From positions 71,176,954 through 71,240,953 of the forward strand of contig OZ018330.1 in the NCBI GenBank assembly GCA_963969495.1: 64,000 bases of DNA. Reading direction: 5' to 3'. The notes under the pieces are model-generated. The model made no database searches. It was not told the DNA's origin and saw only the letters and a program-made list of their open reading frames with translations. Each line of letters starts with the position of its first letter. Positions within the stretch are counted from its first letter, which is position 1. Both the position numbers and the translations under genes were made by a program. The stretch is from Ceratothoa steindachneri (lineage: Eukaryota > Arthropoda > Malacostraca > Isopoda > Cymothoidae). Below, one piece after another: positions 32,770 through 44,720 of this stretch.

Positions 32770-35757
32770 GTTGTTTGAGGTACCATTATTGTTGCCGAGG
32801 TCGACGTTCCTATCCTGTGCCTCAATTTTCTCTCTGCCCACTACCTTTTGGTTGACTCTCATAACCGCAAGCTTAACGATCGCACTACAATGTTCACAGT
32901 TTCTGGTTCCTTTTTCCCGTCGTAGAGTTCTCTTCTCTCTATCCAGTTTCCTTCAGCTAAACCACAGTTTCAGGGCCTGCTACAGGAATTTCCTGCAATT
33001 AGCATACCATCCTCTAAAGGCAGGCCTATTAAACACGATGCGGTTCACCGGATAGAGACGACTGGAGGGCCTGTATTTTCACGCCCCCGTCGATTAGCCC
33101 ATAATAAACTCGGCTTAATGAAGCAGGAGTTCAACTTTATTGTGGAAGCTGGCAGAGCTGGCCACTCTACTTCTCCTTGGGCATCTCCGCTTCATATTGT
33201 ACCCAAATCTACCCCCGGTGAGTACAGAGCTGTAGTTGATTACAAGTGGCTCAATGCCTGTACTATCCCCAATAGATATCCTCTGCCCTATCTGTCCAAA
33301 TTCAATTCTGCTCTTTTCGGTTGTTCGATATTTTCTCGACTTGATCTGGTTCGTGCTTTTAAAAAGATCCCTATTCATCCAGATAACACCCTAAAGACGG
33401 CTATCACCACGCCATTTGGTTCCTTCGTCATGAACAGGATGTCTTATGGGCTTCGTAACAGTGGTCAGATCTTCCAGTGTTTTATGGATCAGGTTCTGAG
33501 AGGTCTGCCTTCCGTCTGCTCCTCTTTAGAGGAGCATCTGTCCCACCTTCGTCAAGTTTTCGCTCGAGTTGAAGAGTAGGGTATCGTATTCAACACTTCC
33601 AAGTATGTTTTTGGTGTCCCCCAACTCTCCTTATTGGGTCACCATGTCTCATGTCTCGATGATAAAGTTACCGTGATGCGCAACTTTTCTCGGCCCACAT
33701 CGCGCAAGCAACTTAAATGTTTCTGTGGCATGGTTAATTTCTACTACAGATTCATACCTAGTTGTGCCAAGGTCATGCAACCTATCAACTCTCTGCTAAG
33801 CAAAGCTACAAAGAATTCTCCTCTTGAATGGTCTGCTGAAGCGTGCGATTTGTTCTTTCGCACCAAAGAGGCCATTGCCCGAGCTGCGGAATTGGCTCAT
33901 CTTTCTCCAGGAGCCCCCATCAGCGTTGCCTCCAATGCATTCTCAACCCACGTAGGTGCATCATTGCAGCAGAAAGTTGGTGACCAATGTCAACCTCTTG
34001 CTTTCTTCTCTCGGTCTCTTTCAGGCTCTCAAAATAGGTATAGTAAGTTCTCTTGAGAGCTTCTCGGAATATACCTCGCAATGCGTTACTTTCGACAATA
34101 ACTGGAAAGACGTGACTTTACCATTTTTATGGACCATAAGCATTTGGTCGGTGCTTGTTTTTCTCTTAGTACTTCGTCAGTACATACTGCAGTTGACACT
34201 CGTCATCTTGACTTCATCCTGCAGTTGACGAACGATATTCGCTATGTTTCTGGTTCTTCAAACGTCGTGTCAGACGCGCTCTCTCGCATTTCAGCGATTT
34301 CGGGCACGCAACTGTCCTGCATTACACCCATTGATCATTCGGCAATAGCGCTTGCATGGGAACGAGATGAAGACACGCAAACACTGCGTCACTCTTCTCA
34401 ACTCGTCGTTCGTGAGATCGATTTGCCAGACAGTCCTTCCAGGCGCATCTTCGTTGACTACTCATTATCTGACTGTCCTCATCCTCTCATTCCTCTCGCT
34501 TACCGTCGGTACATTTTCGACTAAATTCACGGTCTCTCTCATTCAGGTGTCAATGTCACACGCAAGCTCATTGCTCAACGCTTCGTTTGGCCAGGTATGA
34601 ATTCCGAAGTGACCAAATAGACTCGCTCATGCCTGCCATGCCAGTGAGCCAAAGTCCATCGTCACACAAAAGCTCCTCTGGTCTTTTTCCTCTTTCTTCG
34701 TCACGTTTTGACGCCGTTCACGTCGATCTAGTAGATCATATTCGTTACTCTCGTGGTTGCAATTATCTTCTCACCATGATCGATCGTTTTACTCGTTGGC
34801 CAGAGGCAGTTCCTATCTGGACATCAGAGCTTCAACAGGCCTTCGAGCCTTCGTCTCAACATGGGTTGCTCGTTTGGGTGTTTCCTCAATGATCATGACT
34901 GATCGTGGCAGCCAATTTGAATCCAACCAATGGAATGCACTCATGGTAGTGCTTAGTTCCTTTCGCCTTCGTACCACAAGCTACCACCCCCAAAGCAACT
35001 CGGCCGTCGAACGCTTACGGTACTCAACTTCGTCTTCCTAGTCAATTCTTTTCTTCTTCTGACCGACCTCTACTTCCTCACCTCAATCTTACTTCTTATG
35101 TACATGATTTTGTACGGGTAAGGGCTGAGGTTAAGCCTACCGCCTCTAGAGTGCCTGCTAATTAGAGACCTTTCGTTCTGAAAGAGGTGTCAACCTATTC
35201 CCATGTCTTTGTCTGTCGCGATTCTACTCGCTCCACATTGAAACCAATTTATGACGGACCCTTTCTCGCCATCTCTAGGAAGCCAAAATTCTATGTACTG
35301 CAGTTTGGCACCAAGCAGGATACTGTTTCTCGGGATCGCTTGAAACCTTCCTTTATTGATTCTGTTCATTATGAGCAGTCCTCATTTTCCTCTAGTACTA
35401 TCTCTAATAATGATCCAGTGATTTCCCTACCCCTTGCCCATATCTCCATCTCCTTCCCGATTGCTGCCGCCTCATTATTTGTTGCAGAAAACCTCGTCGT
35501 CAGAGCTGTACAGTCAGAAGACCATCCATCCACCTCTGGTCACCCTGAAACCAGCAAGCCAGGCACAGAGCGTCATGCTATCGCCAGACGCCAGCTCGAA
35601 GAGGTCACCCAAACGGATCACCATCAATCCGTGCACTCTTGCTAGTAACAGTGCCTCGCCCGCATTTTGGGCCATTCACAGAAATAGTAGCAGGCCCACC
35701 GGCATCATCACACGGTCTGGTCGCATTGTCAGAAGGCCTCGGAGATATCTAGATTAG
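32770..35757 (+). pseudogene. Ty3/gypsy pol (protease end to integrase), broken
   Basis: In the normal gypsy order. RT: WASPLHIVPKSTPGEYRAVV, then IFSRLDLVRAFKKIPIHP (33340). In place of the catalytic YIDD loop the frame goes from LRGLPSVCS straight to SLEEHLSHL (33505-33545), so motif C is deleted. Connection: SRPTSRKQLKCFCGMVNFYY. RNase H: ISVASNAFSTHVGASLQQ, lacking the usual D. Integrase: LSHSGVNVTRKLIAQRFVWP, DAVHVDLVDHIRYSRG, MIMTDRGSQFESNQWN and HPQSNSAVERL. C-terminal: YDGPFLAISRKPKFYVLQF. Several frameshifts and stops (33577, 34055, 34522, 34892). No 5' LTR is seen. Confidence 0.85.
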
Positions 35758-35800
35758 CGTAATATTTTTTGTAACGAGTTGGGTAACTCTCTTGGAGGGT

Positions 35801-36231
35801 TGTATTGCAGGAGCTGACATCTTTGCAAGCTCCTACAAAGTTCGTAAAGAGGCAGTTGGCAATTTCCCGTCTGAGAAAATTATGCATCTCGCCCAAATCC
35901 ATTTTTGTACGACCTTTGATACCAATACGGTTACCTCAAAATCAAAGTATGACTCCTGCCAACCACCAACCAGTCAAAATTAAGGAACAACCCAATTCGA
36001 AATTAACCAATCAGAATAAACTTTCCCGTTTTCCGACTCCCAAGCGCATTTTAACGTACACTTTTATTGAATCAGCGCTCCAGTCAAGGTCAGTAAAAAC
36101 TAGCTTCCTAATAATCAGTGTATACAAAGGTCTAAAAATATTCAAAGTGTAATTCCTTCCTTTGAATTCCAGTTCCGTTGATTTTATAATTTTAAAAACG
36201 TCGTGGCAGTACTATAATATATTTTATATAA

Positions 36232-36313
<82 letters not shown>

Positions 36314-36410
36314 TCATTGGCCATAATATCCAATTCAACTATTAAGCAATATTCCCTTGTTATTTGTTAGTTCAATAAATCCTGTTAAAATTATGCGTCA
36401 GTACTTTTGA
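35801..36410 (+). repeat. Candidate 3' LTR of gypsy element
   Basis: Directly after pol, CTCTTGGAGGG resembles a polypurine tract and is followed by TGTATTGCAGGAGC. The interval ends near 36410. It contains a TA microsatellite and AATAAA-like sequence at 36373. No partner LTR is present, so the right boundary is uncertain. Confidence 0.45.
36235..36309. repeat. (TA)n microsatellite
   Basis: A TA run of about 75 bp inside the candidate LTR. Confidence 0.95.
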
Positions 36411-36425
36411 AACCTTTCGGCTGAA

Positions 36426-37700
36426 TTAAAACAGATTCGTTTTTATCTTTTCAAAATTAGCTTCATCTGACTGCTTAATGAAAAGCAATATTTCTTCAAA
36501 ATCTCTAAACTGAGAAAATCTTGATGAAAATTCATCTTGCAAAGAACGTAAAGTTGACAAAAAGAAGTCTTGATCGTGTTCGATATCATTCTCATCTTTG
36601 TAACTAACTTCTTCATAGTTCTTTTTCAATCTTGGAAATTACAAAAATGTTTTAGTTTTAATGTCACGCTCCAAAATTGCAAAGTTGGGTTTCAAATGCA
36701 GTAATATGTCCAAACATGATATCAATAGTTTTACCAAAACAATGGAGTTTAACATTTTGTTCATTCAAGTGCAATGCGAGATCTGTGAAAAATATCAACG
36801 GCCGAATCCAGGACTCATTATGTAGTAAATTTTTTTTCACTCATTTATGCATTCAATAAAGCTTTCAAGAACCTTGCCTCTGCTAAGCCACCGAAATTAT
36901 TGTACATCAATAAACCGCCATAAGCTGATTCAACTTCATCCAGTAACGAGCTGAATTCACGTTTATACAACGCCCGTGCTGATATCAAATTAACTATCTT
37001 GGTGACTGACACTGTAATATTTTCCAGTTCTTTTAATCCAACTTTAGCACACAGTGCTTCTTTAGGAACAATGCAGTGAAACTGTATTACATAATGTCCG
37101 ACGATATCTGTGAAAAGTTCACAAATCCAAGCTTTCGGCCGACCATATTGGGTGCTCCATCTGTTGTAATTGATACAATTTTTTATTTATCTATGTTTCT
37201 GTCGCCAAGTGCTTTGACTACAATATCAAAAATATTTTTCTTATAGTATTTAACGACAGGCTTTCTAGGCTAAGCAGTTCCTCGAACATTTCGTGACCAC
37301 TAGAATATCTTGCAAAAAATGCCAATCGAGAAGCCGAAGTAATATCTGTGGTTTCATTAAGGCATATTGAAAAATAATCACACGCATTCAAGTCCTTTTG
37401 CATTTGTTTTTCAATATTTGAATGCCTGGTCATTACCCAGCTTTTAACAGTTTCTGGAAATAGGAAGCTCTTTAATACTCTTAATTATTTTGTCATTGTT
37501 ACTAAAATCTCCCCAAAAAGGTGCACAGTTAAGAATTTTTTTAAAAGAAACCCTCCTTCATTAAAGGGTTTACCTTGTTGAACAATAGTATGAAAAATAC
37601 TGAAACTTGCTGTCATTAAATTGACACCAGAGTTGCCACTTACAAATTTCAACAAACTTTGAGATTGGGTCTGTGGGGGAATTCCACGTGAAATTTCTTT
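36426..37700 (-). pseudogene. hAT transposase (ZBED5/FAM200-like), broken
   Basis: Right to left: ASFSIFHTIVQQGKPFNEG (37640-37560) and CDYFSICLNETTDIT (37400, with the first acidic site kept as LNETTD). Then come ARYSSGHEMFEELLSLESL, and further left LHNESWIRPLIFFTDLALHL and LNEQNVKLHCFGKTID (36850-36700). Last is DFFLSTLRSLQDEFSSRFSQF (36550). This is the order of ZBED5/FAM200-type hAT transposases. The hATC end is not seen. Frameshifts occur throughout. The left border abuts the candidate LTR. Confidence 0.72.
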
Positions 37701-38929
37701 TCCAGCACGGAAGTGACGTCCATGCGCTGGAGAAGGTTCTAGAATTTGGTTAGGCTTAAATTGGTAAGTCCCCCCGCCCCTCCCATCCACAAGCGGTAGC
37801 CTCGAACCGCGTCCACCTCGGACCACCTTTTCACGGGTTAGAATCGCCTCAACGTGAAGATTCGGGGCCATTCGATAGTAGCGCTGTTTCCACCATCCCA
37901 GCGGGGGAAGCCTCGGATATATAGGGCTCGTCTTCCATATGGGAGACACAGAGTTGATAATTCTCGCCCGGACCCAAGAAGATTCTCCTACTTCCAAGTC
38001 AGGTGCTAACAACAAAGCAAAGTGACGGCTGAACTTTTTGTGTGTTGGAATTAGGCCCAGCCAGTGAGGTAATTCCATTTGACGATCGCCACCGAGCGAT
38101 TTTTCCAACTCCACTCATCAACTCCTGTCGAAGCCCTCCTCGTTCCCTCCTCGTTTTCGGGTGGCGGAAATACTCTCCTCTGGACCGGACGTTACCCCCC
38201 ACCCTTTTGGAAAACCGTCATCACGTCAATTTCCCGCTCAGAAGCTCCGAGCGCCCTCGCCACCACGTTTATTGCCTGCAGAAGATATCCATGAAACCTT
38301 TGATCTGACGTCTCACCCTAAATCCTCCGTAAGCCAACCCCTCTCCCCCTTCAACAACCCATTTGAGTTAATTCTCCCCATTTGAATAGTCTCCTTCTGT
38401 AACACATTAATTTCTAACTTCAGAGTCTGATGCATAACTCTGCAATTACCCCCCCCCTCCCCCCTCCTGGTTTACCGATGTAATTTTTCTCATTAATTCT
38501 CTTATTTTATGTAAATAATTTTTTTTTTTGTATATGCCTCTTTAAATAACCTTGAGCTTTACTATTGCCCAAAATTTACCTGACCTCGCTTTGCACTCTT
38601 TTCTCGCTGTTCTGCGCGTCAAAACCCGTGGTGTGCCATCCCTTGTCGGTTCGCTTTTAAGTTATTGGTCCCTCCCCCATAGATATAATATGGTATTGAT
38701 ATAATGTAATGTCACACCACGACAGGGTCGTTTTTTTTATTGCCTCTTGTGCGATATATTCTTTATGTTCTTCATCCTTTCTTTCTAATAACCACTTGTG
38801 ATTTGACTCAGAGTTTTTTTACATTCTAAGTTCTGCTAGTAACTTGTTGATCACATAAAATGCAAAGAGCTTTATTATTTTGTTATATAACACCATATTC
38901 AGTTGTTCGTGATTTTTTGAAAATTCTGC
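37700..38929. other. Unassigned, GC-rich then AT-rich
   Basis: Positions 37700-38390 are unusually GC-rich, with open frames on both strands and a CTATATAT box on the minus strand at about 37917. This might be an LTR or promoter-type sequence. Positions 38390-38929 include a C-rich run and AT-rich sequence. No family recognised. Confidence 0.35.
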
Positions 38930-39011
38930 CAGAGTTGGGCGGTCCGTTACATTAGTCCGCTACTTGAGAACTCTCTAAATGGTAGCGGAGTAGCTGAAGA
39001 GGTTTCTATAA

Positions 39012-39513
39012 GGGTCATTCCATATGAAATCAACCAATTTTGGGGGAAATTTTAAGTCACCATCACCGATTTTGATGAGAATTGGTATACAGGTTGAATT
39101 CGATGAGAGAAAAACAATGAGACACTTCGCAGCCCTCAATTTTGAATAACTCAAAAGTTATAACCTGTCAAAGTTGAGAAAAATTGTCAAATTTCTTGAT
39201 ACCAGCATTGATAAAAAAATTATTTCTCCCTTATTATAGCACATAAAACAATGAATTATGTATTTTTTAAAAGCTTAAGGGTTGCTCTAAACATTTTTAA
39301 CAGCAAAATTAATTTTTGATAAGTAGTTTTTTTGACCTTCAAGGTCAACTTTTGACCTTTAAAAAAATATATTGGTATCAATAAATTTTTGTGTAATTTT
39401 TTTTAGAAATATATATGCCTTTAGACTACAATATAAGATAAATTTCATTCTAGGTTTTTCATTATATCAGGAGTTATGATCAATTTTGTAACCATTGGTA
39501 TGCCAATTTTTAC
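39012..39513 (+). repeat. Left terminal inverted repeat
   Basis: Nearly identical, when inverted, to 42478-42965. It includes AAAGGTCAAAAGTTGACCTTGAAGG-type palindromic sequence near 39345. Confidence 0.88.
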
Positions 39514-39669
39514 CTATTTTTATGTTATAAATTTTACCTATTAGGTGTTACTTTATAAACTATGAAAGCTAATTTAAAATTTTTACTTTTTTTTCAGAAA
39601 GTTTAATATTTAGATAAAAAAGTAATTAATAATTTGCATTACCAATTATTTGTATTTTAACAAATTATT

Positions 39670-42053
39670 ATGGATGATAAGAGAAAGCATTTTTTAAATA
39701 TTAAGTATTGCTGCGATCCTTACAAAGGTCACAAAAAATTAATAAAGAAAAATCTGAGACTAATTTCAGAAGACTTAATAAGAGAATATCCCAAATTAAA
39801 AAATTTTAAGGACCAAAAAATCTGTGATAACTGCAGAAAAAAGATAGCTGATGATGATAGTTCTTCATCTCAAAATACGAATCCAAGCCTTTCAGAAGAA
39901 AGAATGGAAATTGAGCCAATTACTGAACAGGAAGAATCACAAGAAGCATTAACTGAATTAAATAAATCATTAATAGCTATTGGAGAGTCACCAGTCAAGA
40001 AATTTAAAATGGATGTAGTAAAAAGATATAGTTCAGATAAAATGAATAAAATTCAAAAATCCATTTCAAGTAAACTCAGAACTGTAGGCTCTGCAACAAA
40101 ATATCCATTACCCTTGGATCAAGACCCAGAGTCTTCTAGAACAGAATCAAGTAAAGATGGTGAAGAAATGATAAATCAACTGAATGAGAAATTTTAAACT
40201 ACTAGTAAAAGGTCTGAGCAGCTGCAAATCTTAACTGTTTTGCCAAAAAGCTGGAGCTTATCCAAAATTAAATCTGAATTTAATGTTACTAATTACATGG
40301 CCAGACAAGCTAAAAAATTAGCAATGGAAGAAGGAATAATGTCATTGCCAAGCAAAAGAAAAGGTACATTTCCATCAGAAACAATTAAAGTAGTAGAAGA
40401 CTTTTATAAAAATGAAGAAGTAAGCAGAATTATGCCAGGGAAAAAAGATTTCAAGAGTGTTAGAAAAGATGGACAGAAAACTCATGAACAAAAATACTTA
40501 ATTTTGGGAAATTTAAAAGAAATTTATCATTTATTTAAAACAAAATACCCAGACACTAAGATTGGCTTTTCAAAATTTGCTGAGCTGAGACCCAACGAGT
40601 GTGTATTAGCTGGTGGTGCAGGAACTCACAGTGTGTTTGTTTGCACACATCATCAAAATGTTAAACTGATGATTATTGGTACAAGGCTACCACAGTTGAC
40701 AAAAGACAGTGACCTGCATTTAGATGATTACAAAACATGTCTATCATTCATTACATGTGACCCTCCAACTTATGAGTGCTATTTTGATGAATGCTCAGAA
40801 TGTTTTTTTTTAAAATAGACGAACTAAAACTATATGTTACTAAAATTTTGGATGACAATATGATTGATGAGGTAAATTACAAGCAGTGGCTCTCAACTGA
40901 TCGCTCAACTTTAGAGCTTGTTTCAAGAACAACTGAAGAATTTATAGACACTTTTACCTTAAGTCTTCTCAATTTAAAAAAACATGATTTCATAGCAAAA
41001 AAGCAGGCACAATTTTGTTCAACTAAAAACGAAGAACTAAAAGATGGTGAAATCTTAGTAGTATGCGATTTTGCTGAAAATTACTCATTCCTTCTTCAGG
41101 ATGCAGCTTTTAGGGTACCACTGGAATAACTCCCAAGCTACATTACATCCCTTTTTTTCCTACTACATGAAGCTGGGGAAACACAACACATAAGTTTTGT
41201 TGTGATTTCAAACTGCTTGAAGCATGACACTGTTGCAGTCCATTTATCTAAAAAAAAACTTATTGAATTTTTTAAAAAAGAACTCAAATTCCCAATAACA
41301 AAAATTATATATTTTTCTGATGGAGCTGCGTCACAATATAAAAATTTTAAAAACTTTATTAATTTATGTCACCATAAATCAGATTTTGAATTGGAAGCAG
41401 AATGGCATTTCTTTGCTACATCTCATGGAAAAGGACCATGCGATGGTGTAGGGGGCACAGTAAAAAGACTAGCAGCAAAAGCTAGCCTGCAAAGAGCATA
41501 TAATGATCAGATAATGACTCCTCAACAGCTCTTTGATTTTGCTGAAAGAAACATTAAGGGAATCAAATTTTCATATGTCCCAAATAGTGAATACATTGAA
41601 GAAAAAAATTATTTGTAAGAAAGATTTGACCAGGCCTCTGCAATAATTGGTACCCAAAAATTACACAGTTTTGAGCCAGTTAATGAAAATGAACTAAGAG
41701 TGAAAACAATATCATCTGCATCAGAATTCAAGAAAGTGAAAATATCCTATACAGAGGCAATATTATTGGAGGATGTAAAAGGATTTGTCACTGCTAAGTA
41801 TGATGACAAATGGTACTTAGGGTGTGTATTGGATACCAATGTTGAGAAAATGAAGGTTAAAATAACATTCCTAGAACCAGAAGAACCATCAAATTCATTT
41901 AAATATCCAAGAAAACCAGATGTATTAGTATTGCCATTAGATGACATATTGAGCATAGTTGAGCCTGTAACAGCAACAGGAAGAACTTACAAACTATCTA
42001 AAAATGAACAATTAAAATCAACAGAAATAATGCAGAAAAAAATTGATTCCTAA
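39670..42053 (+). pseudogene. Transposase of the long-TIR element
   Basis: ATG at 39670. N-terminal: a cysteine motif (YCCDPYKGH ... ICDNCRKK), probably zinc-binding. Then a basic/acidic linker and a region SKIKSEFNVTNYMARQAKKL that looks DNA-binding. The middle has ECVLAGGAGTHSVFVCTHHQ. Core: LVVCDFAENYSFLLQDA, YHWNNSQATLHPFF, IIYFSDGAASQYKNFKNF and FFATSHGKGPCDGVGGTVK. The aspartates of VCDF and FSDG, with CDG, are candidate DDE/D residues. C-terminal: a small barrel-like region, YDDKWYLGCVLD ... ITFLEPEEPS. Stops at 40195 and 41616 and frameshifts near 40805 (T8), 41105 and 41185 inactivate it. I know these motifs from unnamed proteins in many invertebrates. Confidence 0.8.
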
Positions 42054-42477
42054 ATTATTATAAAAAGAATAAATTCATTTTGGGAGGTTGGGTGGGACCT
42101 GTGGCTTTTTTGCTGAGTTATCAGGAGTGGCCCCTTAGGCGATGGGGATAGCAGCAGTTATGCAGGTATCTTAACTGTTGGTAGTGGCTCTGCCACCATT
42201 GACCATAGCAAATTATAAATTAAATACATAGGTAGGTAGCTTTAAAAATATTAATAATTTTAAATAAAAAATTACTGAAAGTTCATTTTTTCTTGTAGGT
42301 AGGATTTAACACATATCTATAGAATTAATGATTCTAATACACGAGTATATATATTAAAAGCATTCAAATATAATACTTAGGCATCTAATAATTGATAACT
42401 AACTTTGTGAATATGACGTAACTCTGTTAATATGACAAAGATGCATATAAAAAAAAATTATTTGTGAAGATAGCAAA

Positions 42478-42965
42478 AAATGGCCATACCAGTGGTTACA
42501 AAATTGATCATAACTCCTGATATAATGAAAAACCTAGAATGAAATTTATCTTATATTGTAGTCTAAAGGCATATATATTTATAAAAAAAATTACACAAAA
42601 ATTTATTGATACCAATATATTTTTTAAAGGTCAAAAGTTGACCTTGAAGGTCAAAAAAACTTTTTTATCAAAAAATAATTTTGCTGTTAAAAATGTTTAG
42701 AGCAACCCTTAAGCTTTAAAAAAATACATAATTCATTGTTTTATGTGCTATAATAAGGGAGAAATAATTTTTTTATCAATGCTGGTATCAAGAAATTTGA
42801 CAATTTTTCTCAACTTTGACAGGTTATAACTTTTGAGTTATTCAAAATTGAGGGCTGGAAAGTGTCTCATTGTTTTTCTCTCATCAAATCAACCTGTATA
42901 CCAATTTTCATCAAAATCGGTGATGGTGACTAAATGTCCCTTGTTGAATTCGGATGGAATGACCC
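42478..42965 (-). repeat. Right terminal inverted repeat
   Basis: Inverted copy of the left repeat with scattered mismatches and small indels, mostly within the outermost 40 bp and in A/T runs. Confidence 0.88.
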
Positions 42966-43290
42966 ATAAGCAAAAAGTAGCGGAGTAGTGGGTAGTGGAG
43001 TAAAAAATCAAAACTGCTACTGCTACCTATTTTACGTTTCTTTACAATAAAACTGCAATTTTGGGATGTAATTACAGTAGTTTTCTTTGAAATTTATTTA
43101 AAAACAGTGAAAAGCTGTTTGGGGGGGGGGCAGCGCTTTAGTAGCGCTTTACAATAAAAAGTAGCGATTTCGGAGTAGCGGTTTTGCATTTTGAAATAGT
43201 AGCGGTTTCAGCTAGCAAAGGTAGCGGAGTAGCGGAGTAGCGGATAGCAATTTAAAAAATTTGGTAGTGACTCCCACCTCTGAATTCTGC

Positions 43291-44150
43291 TACTACACTG
43301 ATTTTCTGATAATTCAACTTTCTTTGCTGTACTCAGTATGTAAGTAAGAGTTTGATCAAAACTGTGAAATGGATTTAATTTGGAACTTGTTCTGAAAAAG
43401 GGAAATAATAAACGTGGCGATATCTGGTACTTTTATTTTTACGAGTTGTCAGTACCTAATAATTTCTCCTCTCAACAGAAGAAAGCGATATATATTGATT
43501 GTTATCTATTTTTTAAAGAACCGTTTGCTTCTTGACCTAAAAAAAATTTACCCAAAGAAAGGAATTATGAATGAAATTTACAGCTCAGAATTGCTGACGT
43601 TATCAAGCACTGCACAACACCTATTGACGTGACATCTCAAACACTACTATTTGCTGCTTGGTAGATAATTGCTATTTGTTTAGCTTGATTTCATACAAAA
43701 GTGCTAAATTTGGTACATTAACACTCTGAAATAAACAGACAAGAGATGACATATGCAACTGGTGTCGTATGCAGTTATGCACGTGTTTTCAATGTCCAAG
43801 GTACTCAGTGTCGCGCATGTCACTTAAAATGCTCTCGTGTGTCACTGCTGACACGCGTATCATATATTTGCCACCATTCCTCTACTAACTGGGCTCCAAG
43901 GTTTGCGAAACAAAAATTATGCCACTTATACATATTTACATTAATATTTTTTTGTTTGTGAAATGTACATGTGCCTATATTTGTGTGTGTGCTTATGTGA
44001 GAGTGTATTAATTGTCTGCATTATGTGTGCCTCTTTGTGTGCCCGCTAATGCGAGAATGTGTTTATTATACGTATTATTTGCTTTGTATACTTATACTGT
44101 GTAATTGTTTGTTTCAGTGAAATAAAGCCAACGTTTTGAATTTCTTTTCA
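43291..44150. other. Unassigned; possible hAT end and GT-rich tract
   Basis: The segment 43790-43860 (GTCGCGCATGTCACTT ... CTGCTGACACGCG) resembles terminal sequence of ZBED5-type hATs, but no ends are paired. GT-rich low-complexity sequence follows at 43970-44110. Confidence 0.35.
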
Positions 44151-44154
44151 CCTT

Positions 44155-44720
44155 CGGGCTACTCCAAAGTTAAAAGACTAAGACCTCCAAATGATGCAAT
44201 CAAACTTGCATATTTGCGTGTTATTGATGCTCAGAGCAAAGTCTTAACCGTCAATGGTGTCCGAATTTATACTGATCCGCTACTCACCCAAAACTGATAT
44301 GGGTGTTGGAGCGGCAATACATTCTCGGAGTTTATTCTTTCTGAGTCATTGCTGCACGAGGTCTACGAATTTTACCGCATTACATTATTTTCTATTTTTC
44401 TGGTCATCTGTCTGTTATATACTCTGCCTCTCACCGTTTTACAATTATCAGTGATTCAAGGCATGTCCTTCAATCTATTTGTTGTTTTATCTCGGACCGT
44501 GCCCCTGTTTTAAAAATTCAGTCTTGGCTGGCTAAGTGCTCTATCCGGGCAACGAACATGCAGACCATGCTGTTCGGGATCTCCTTGCGCTTTCGCTTCC
44601 CTGTAGGTATTTCTATCTCTACATTAGGAACTATGTTTGGCATATATGGCACTCTGTCGCCTCCTGATATGCTACTCACAGGCATCTGGTGAGTACCGAG
44701 AGCCGTAAGAAAGCCAAATT
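44155..44720 (+). pseudogene. I-type LINE RNase H fragment
   Basis: Frames shift, but the order is right: VNGVRIYTD (first acidic site), MGVGAAIHS, SEFILSESLLHEVYEFY, FTIISDSRHVLQSIC (third acidic site), APVLKIQSWLAKCSI. This is the RNase H domain found at the end of I/R1-type LINE ORF2s. Positions 44720-45430 look like its 3' non-coding end and hold no gene. Confidence 0.6.

Larger units (their letters stand above)
39012..42965 (+). mobile_element. DNA transposon with ~490-bp inverted repeats (Sola-like?)
   Basis: It starts GGGTCATTCCAT and ends ATGGAATGACCC. ATAA precedes and follows it (39008-39011 and 42966-42969), a 4-bp target duplication. The inverted repeats extend about 490 bp and are highly similar. 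The interior holds one transposase reading left to right. A 4-bp duplication together with this transposase suggests the Sola group, but I cannot confirm the superfamily. It sits inside a hAT of its own age class or older. Confidence 0.85.
38930..43282. mobile_element. Non-autonomous hAT, split by a second transposon
   Basis: The left end is CAGAGTTGGGCGGTCC (38930). The right end read inverted is CAGAGGTGGGAGTCAC (ending at 43282). AATTCTGC flanks both sides (38922-38929 and 43283-43290), a perfect 8-bp hAT duplication. Without the insertion at 39012-42965 it would be only about 400 bp, made of GTAGCGGAGTAGCGG-like subterminal repeats, and has no transposase. Confidence 0.85.

Noticed and set aside
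37485..38114. 209-codon minus-strand frame as one protein
   Set aside because: Only its last part (below about 37700) matches a hAT transposase; the rest reads into GC-rich sequence without family features.
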